Assembly (NCBI GenBank): GCA_035317605.1
Contig: DATHGT010000235.1
Location: forward strand, 1 to 15,429
Reading direction: 5' to 3'
Source: DATHGT01 sp035317605
GTDB lineage: Bacteria; Methylomirabilota; Methylomirabilia; Rokubacteriales; CSP1-6
DNA: 15,429 nt
Shown: positions 12,001 to 15,429 of the stretch, in pieces
How the letters are laid out: each line of letters opens with the position of its first letter
Numbering within the stretch: position 1 is the stretch's first letter
Made by a program: the position numbers and the translations under genes
The notes under the pieces: model-generated
The model's input: only the letters and a program-made list of their open reading frames with translations
The model's database searches: none
Told to the model about the DNA's origin: nothing

Positions 12001-13599
12001 CTACTTGGTGATGCTGACCTGCGTGAGATCGACGAACCAGCTCTGCGGCGGCACGAAACCCTTCACCTTGGTGCTCATCGCACGCGGGTTGAGGTCGTGC
12101 ACGACGAAGAGCCACGGCGCCTCGTCGACGACCAGCTCGTGGAGCTTGGCCAGGATCGCGTCCTGTTTGCCGAGGTCGAACGTTTTCTCCGCCTCGTCCA
12201 GCAGCTTGTCCGACTCCGGATTGACGAAGGGCATGATGTTCACCGACGTCGGCGGCACGGACTTCGAGTGGAAGAACCGTCCGAACCCGCTGAACGGCTC
12301 CAGGAAGTTGAAGGAGATGTTCAGCGCGTTGACCCCCGCGTTTTCACCGGTGAAGCCGATGCGGAAGCGCTGGGTGAGCGAGTTCCACTCGATCGGCTGC
12401 AGGTCCACGTCGATCCCCACGTCCTTCAGGTTCTTCTGGACGAGCTCGTTCATGGCCAGCGGGAGCATCTGTCCCGAGCCGGACGTCGAGATCAAGGCGA
12501 CCGCGCGCGCCGGCCGCTTCGAGGCGCCGTCGAAGCCCGCCTGCCTGAGGAGCTCCTTCGCCTTCGCCGGGTTGTGCTCGTACGTCTCCTTGGGATTGCC
12601 GAACCACGGGTGACCCTTGTACGCCACCCCCGTGCCCGGCACGCACGTGTCGTTCAGCAAGTTCTTGCAGATGCCCACGCGATCGATGGCGTAGTTCGCC
12701 GCCTTGCGGACGAGCTTGTTGTTCCACGGCTCCTTGTCGAGACGCAGGATGTGCCCCCAGTTGTGCGGGTACTTGTTGGTCACGATCTGGAAGCCGGCGC
12801 CCTTCAGCTGCGCGATGGAGTCCGGCGGCGGCACCTCGATCCAGTCGACCTGGCCGCTGCGGAGCGCGGCCAGGCGGGTGGTCGGCTCGGGCATCGGCAG
12901 CAGCACGAGCTTGTCGACCTTCGGCGTCCGCTTCGGGTCCCAGTACGCCTTGTTCGCCTCGAATTCGAGCCGCTCGCGCGGCACGAAGCGGGTGACCTTG
13001 AACGGGCCGGTGCCGGACGGCTGCTCGGCGAACTTCCGCCAGTCCTTGACCTTGTTCCACTGCGCCGGCGAGACGATGACCATGTACACGATCTGATACG
13101 GCACAAAGCTGGTGACCGTCGGCGTCTCCAGCTCGATCGTGGAGTCGTCGAGCTTCTTCATCGCCTTCAGCGCGGAGAGGCGCCAGGAAATCTGGGCGGA
13201 GCCGTACTGGTCGAACTGCGGCGACTGCTTGTTCTTGATCGAGTCGAACGTGAAGAGCACCGCGTCGGCGTTGAACGCGCTGCCGTCGTGGAACTTCACG
13301 TTCTTGCGGAGCTTGAAGATCCACTTCTTCGGGTCGCTCTTGCTGACCTCCCACGACTCTGCGAGCCCGGGCACGAGCGTGGGGAGCTTGTCGCTCCGCG
13401 ACAGGTCCCAGTTGATGAGGGGCTCGTAGATCTGGTAGCCGACGAAGCGGAAGCCTTCGAAGCCGTTGTCGGTCTGGCCGCCGGTGTAGGGGATGTCGGC
13501 CGCGGTCATGCCGATGCGGAGCGTGCCTTCCGCGAAGGCGCCGCTCGCGAGCGCGAGCGACAGGACGGCGATGAAGAGTGAAGGGACGAAGCGTGTCAT
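12001..13599 (-). CDS. dppA: Peptide/nickel/opine-type ABC transporter substrate-binding protein, DppA/OppA-like (SBP_bac_5)
   Basis: This periplasmic extracellular solute-binding protein of family 5, 532 aa, delivers ligand to the DppBC-like channel. A Sec signal peptide (MTRFVPSLFIAVLSLALASG, AFA, cleavage about residue 23) leads to family blocks EPLINWDLSRSDKLPTLVPG with LAESWEVS, WIFKLRKNVKFHDGSAFNAD with AVLFTFDS, SGTGPFKVTRFVPRERLEFE, then NKAYWD, RSGQVDWIEVPPPDS and NPAKAKELLRQAGFDG. It lacks a lipobox, so it is free in the periplasm. The ATG overlaps the DppD-like stop (ATGA, 13599-13596). Its own ribosome site AAGGAGG (13612-13606, spacing 6) lies inside the end of that gene and should let the binding protein be made in excess. 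The ligand cannot be deduced. Confidence 0.95.
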   Translation of the reverse strand: MTRFVPSLFIAVLSLALASGAFAEGTLRIGMTAADIPYTGGQTDNGFEGFRFVGYQIYEPLINWDLSRSDKLPTLVPGLAESWEVSKSDPKKWIFKLRKNVKFHDGSAFNADAVLFTFDSIKNKQSPQFDQYGSAQISWRLSALKAMKKLDDSTIELETPTVTSFVPYQIVYMVIVSPAQWNKVKDWRKFAEQPSGTGPFKVTRFVPRERLEFEANKAYWDPKRTPKVDKLVLLPMPEPTTRLAALRSGQVDWIEVPPPDSIAQLKGAGFQIVTNKYPHNWGHILRLDKEPWNNKLVRKAANYAIDRVGICKNLLNDTCVPGTGVAYKGHPWFGNPKETYEHNPAKAKELLRQAGFDGASKRPARAVALISTSGSGQMLPLAMNELVQKNLKDVGIDVDLQPIEWNSLTQRFRIGFTGENAGVNALNISFNFLEPFSGFGRFFHSKSVPPTSVNIMPFVNPESDKLLDEAEKTFDLGKQDAILAKLHELVVDEAPWLFVVHDLNPRAMSTKVKGFVPPQSWFVDLTQVSITK

Positions 13600-14615
13600 G
13601 GCGATCCTCCTTGGGTGAGGCTCGGTGCGAGGGCGGCGAGCGATGGCCCGAGGCGTTCAGGCACGAGGTGACAGCGTGAGACGTGGCCGGACGCCACGAG
13701 GTGGAGGGCCGGCGCGGTCTCGATGCAGACAGGCTTCACGTGCGGACACCGTGCGGCAAAGGCGCAGCCCGGCGGTAGCGCGGCGAGATTCGGCGGCGCG
13801 CCCGGAATCGGCACGAGGGCGCGGCCTTTCTGGCCGCGCCGCACCGTCGCCAGCATCAGGCCTTCGGTGTAGGGATGCGCCGGCGCCCGGAACAGCTCTC
13901 GGACGGGGGCCTGCTCGACGATGCGCCCGCCGTACATGACCGCCGCGTCATCGGCGATCTCGGCGGCGACCCCGAGGTCATGGGTGACGAAGATCACCGC
14001 GAGACCGAGGCGGCGCTGAAGGTCGCGCAGTAACCATAAGATTTGGGCCTGCACGGTCACGTCGAGCGCGGTCGTCGGTTCGTCCGCGAGTAACAGCTCC
14101 GGCTCGCACGCGAGCGCAATCGCGATCATCGCCCGCTGACGCATGCCGCCCGAGAGCTCGTGAGGATAGCTCGTCAGGCACCGCTCGGGCGAGGGCACTT
14201 GCACGAGGTCGAGCAGGTCGCGCGCGCGCCGGCGGGCGGCGGCACGGTTGTGACCGCGATGCTGGACGAGCGTCTCCTCGATCTGCCGGCCGATCGTGTA
14301 CACGGGGTCGAGCGCCGTCATCGGCTCCTGAAAGACCATCGCGACGACACCGCCGCGGAGCTCTCGCCGCGCGCGCTCGTCGAGCCGGTTCACGTCGTGG
14401 CCCTTGAGGCGGACCTCGCCGCCGACGCGCGTGCGGCCGGGGGGGTGGAGACCGAGGATCGAGCGCAGGGTGACGCTCTTGCCGGAACCGGACTCGCCGA
14501 GAAGCGCCAGCACCTGTCCCGGGCTCACCTCGAAGCTCACCGCGTTGACGGCGCTGACCACGCCGTCCCGGGTCGCGAACTCGACACTGAGATCGCTGAC
14601 GCTCAGGAGTGACAT
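13596..14615 (-). CDS. dppD: Oligopeptide/dipeptide/nickel ABC transporter ATPase, DppD/OppD-like
   Basis: This is the second ATPase of the importer, 339 aa, and the first gene of its operon. Walker A is GESGSGKS (residues 40-47), Q-loop Gln96 is in FQEPMTALDP, the signature is LSGGMRQR (154-161), Walker B is LLLADEP (174-180) with D-loop TALD, and switch His212 is in THD. The oligopeptide-type tail (AHPYTEGLMLATV, PPGCAFAARCPHVKPVC) is complete. ATG 14615 is chosen because family proteins begin just before LLSVSDLSVEF; the open frame reaches 14828, but that stretch looks non-coding. No Shine-Dalgarno is clear. A TACGAT on the minus strand (14648-14643) could be a -10, but no -35 fits. The D-A-B-C-F order, with the binding protein second, is less usual than A-B-C-D-F. 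Confidence 0.93.
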   Translation of the reverse strand: MSLLSVSDLSVEFATRDGVVSAVNAVSFEVSPGQVLALLGESGSGKSVTLRSILGLHPPGRTRVGGEVRLKGHDVNRLDERARRELRGGVVAMVFQEPMTALDPVYTIGRQIEETLVQHRGHNRAAARRRARDLLDLVQVPSPERCLTSYPHELSGGMRQRAMIAIALACEPELLLADEPTTALDVTVQAQILWLLRDLQRRLGLAVIFVTHDLGVAAEIADDAAVMYGGRIVEQAPVRELFRAPAHPYTEGLMLATVRRGQKGRALVPIPGAPPNLAALPPGCAFAARCPHVKPVCIETAPALHLVASGHVSRCHLVPERLGPSLAALAPSLTQGGSP

Positions 14616-14805
14616 GCGTAGGGGCCGCCGAGCGGCGCCGTCATCGTACAGGATTCGCCATGGAAACGGTACGCGAAGGGCAAGCGCCATGCCCCAGCGC
14701 CACGAAACGTCGGCGCACAGTTGGGTCGCCCGCACCGGACGACGCTGCACACGAAAGCGGCGGCCGAAGGCGGAGTGCCACCGCAAGCGGCAGTCGCGGC
14801 GGCCC

Positions 14806-14820
14806 CCATATTGTCTTGGG
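14806..14820. promoter_or_regulatory. Candidate operator copy 1 for the YgiT-type regulator
   Basis: CCATATTGTCTTGGG is the weaker copy of a tandem pair. The left arm CCATA and the first three centre bases TTG match copy 2, and the right arm TTGGG is degenerate. The flanking CCCA (14805-14808) pairs with TGGG (14817-14820). Copy-to-copy distance is 23 bp, about two helical turns. Confidence 0.4.
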
Positions 14821-14841
14821 GGCGTCACCCATATTGACTAT
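14812..14841 (+). promoter_or_regulatory. Possible leaderless promoter of the YgiT-type regulator
   Basis: TTGTCT (14812-14817), 18 bp, then GACTAT (14836-14841; keeps A2, A5, T6), placing transcription start at about the GTG at 14848. The hexamers overlap both candidate operators, so a bound regulator would block RNA polymerase. Confidence 0.3.
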
Positions 14842-14843
14842 GG
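14829..14843. promoter_or_regulatory. Candidate operator copy 2 for the YgiT-type regulator
   Basis: CCATA-TTGAC-TATGG is a perfect 5-bp-arm inverted repeat with a 5-bp centre. It ends 4 bp before the GTG start at 14848. It shares the 9-bp direct repeat CCCATATTG (14805-14813 and 14828-14836) with copy 1. Negative autoregulation is expected for this class. Confidence 0.45.
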
Positions 14844-14847
14844 TCCG

Positions 14848-15363
14848 GTGAAGACGAAGTGTCCGCAGTGCGGGGGGATGACGAAGACGCGGCGAGAGCC
14901 GGGGTACCGCTACGCGGAGTCGGGGCTCTCCAACGTCGTCCTGATCAACGCGGTCACCACGACGAGCTGCTCCAAGTGTGGCGAGGTCTACACGAAGTTC
15001 TGTGCGATCGAGCGGCTGCACAAGGCGATCGCGACCGCGCTGATCCGCAAGAAGGGACGCCTCGCACCCGAAGAGATCCGCTTCCTCCGGAAGTCGCTCG
15101 GATGGTCCGGAGTGGACTTCGCCCGACAGATGGGGACTACCAAGGAGACAGTCTCGCGCTGGGAGTCCGGGAAGCTCCCCATGGGTCCGCAGGCCGACCG
15201 ATTGCTCCGGATGCTCGTGGCGAAAAGCACCCCGGTTGAACAATATCCGGTCGATGTTCTTTCACATGTGGCCGCGGCCGGACCGGCGAGACCCGCGAGA
15301 GTCGAGCTCGAGGACGGACCCAAAGGATGGACGTTCCGCCCAGGGCCGACGTTGGTGAGCTGA
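14848..15363 (+). CDS. YgiT/MqsA-type zinc-finger helix-turn-helix regulator
   Basis: This is a 171-aa transcription regulator or antitoxin-like protein. An N-terminal zinc finger with Cys5/Cys8 and Cys41/Cys44 (TKCPQCGG ... SCSKCGE) encloses the YgiT-type YRYAESGLSNVVLINAVT segment. It is followed by an Xre-type HTH (about residues 75-125: LAPEEIRFLRKSLGWSGVDF, then ARQMGTTKETVSRWESGKL) in which the ESGK recognition pattern is clear. A 45-residue basic/proline tail closes it. The architecture matches the YgiT zinc-finger/HTH family (MqsA-like antitoxins and related stand-alone regulators). No MqsR-type toxin lies upstream, where the gene faces the divergent importer. GTG 14848 is chosen because the zinc finger starts three residues later and no ribosome site exists further up. 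Two near-palindromes cover its start region. Confidence 0.88.
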   Translation: MKTKCPQCGGMTKTRREPGYRYAESGLSNVVLINAVTTTSCSKCGEVYTKFCAIERLHKAIATALIRKKGRLAPEEIRFLRKSLGWSGVDFARQMGTTKETVSRWESGKLPMGPQADRLLRMLVAKSTPVEQYPVDVLSHVAAAGPARPARVELEDGPKGWTFRPGPTLVS

Positions 15364-15429
15364 TGGGAGACTCCTGATGTCGTCTACAACCGAGTCGTCT
15401 GCGCCCTTTCAGAGCTGAAACACGGGTTC
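15364..15429. other. Window tail, no gene assignable
   Basis: There are 66 bp after the regulator stop. A 13-codon ORF (ATG 15376 to TGA 15417) and an open frame reading DVVYNRVVCALSELKHGF are both present. Neither has enough length to judge. A partner gene of the regulator could begin beyond the edge. Confidence 0.3.

Noticed and set aside
11059..13581. 840-codon open frame on the plus strand opposite the importer genes
   Set aside because: It is antisense to two well-recognised genes; its Arg/Asp/Glu/Val-rich, low-complexity translation is typical of GC-rich antisense frames.
14643..14671. TACGAT on the minus strand as -10 of the importer operon
   Set aside because: No acceptable -35 at 16-18 bp; mentioned only under the gene.
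14404..14847. Upstream extension of the YgiT-type regulator frame
   Set aside because: It is antisense to the DppD-like gene and then non-coding-like; the zinc finger starts right after GTG 14848.
15376..15417. 13-codon ORF at the window edge
   Set aside because: It is too short, has no clear ribosome site and shows no recognisable pattern.

Overview
The window is uniformly GC-rich bacterial DNA in which spurious antisense frames stay open for up to 2.5 kb. It has no tRNA, rRNA, CRISPR array, insertion sequence or phage gene. The mix of a luciferase-like flavin oxidoreductase, an acyl-CoA-dehydrogenase-fold oxidase, orphan NMT1- and TrpX-type solute-binding proteins, a CMD protein and a complete peptide/nickel-type ABC importer suggests an environmental heterotroph, such as Candidatus Rokubacteria/Methylomirabilota or a soil proteobacterium. 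That assignment is inference from gene content only.

Left part (1-7403). The 3' end of a carboxymuconolactone-decarboxylase-like gene (+) faces a tight four-gene minus-strand operon: LLM flavin oxidoreductase, NudC NAD(H) pyrophosphatase (ATGA overlap), a TIGR00027/LCM-like methyltransferase with a lipoprotein-like N-terminus, and a small protein resembling the tails of AbrB-type antitoxins. Divergent from it, across 78 bp, is an acyl-CoA-dehydrogenase-fold flavoprotein (+). Two solute-binding proteins with Tat-like signals follow: an NMT1/SsuA-like one and a TrpX-like one. Neither has a permease or ATPase in the window.

Middle part (7404-9167) is a patch of small, damaged and accessory genes: a DinB fragment of about 50 codons, a RelB/ParD-like antitoxin with a ParE/RelE-like toxin, an ArsR-family regulator broken by an internal deletion plus frameshift, and an intact NIPSNAP-family gene divergent from the regulator. 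The toxin and the TrpX-like protein both seem to start at CTG codons, where relatives have ATG.

Right part (9183-15363). A complete oligopeptide/dipeptide/nickel ABC importer lies on the minus strand in the order ATPase (DppD-like), solute-binding protein (DppA-like), permease B, permease C, ATPase (DppF-like), with overlapping or nearly touching ends. It is divergent from a YgiT/MqsA-type zinc-finger HTH regulator whose start region carries two tandem 15-bp near-palindromes, probably autoregulatory operators.

The most notable signals are: (i) four genes without a Shine-Dalgarno whose best promoter-like hexamers would put the transcription start at the start codon (leaderless mRNAs), beside genes with strong AAGGAGG sites; (ii) two apparent CTG starts; (iii) the broken ArsR regulator next to a toxin-antitoxin pair; (iv) a SAM-methyltransferase fold with an export-like N-terminus. 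No wholly new multi-gene system could be established from sequence alone.
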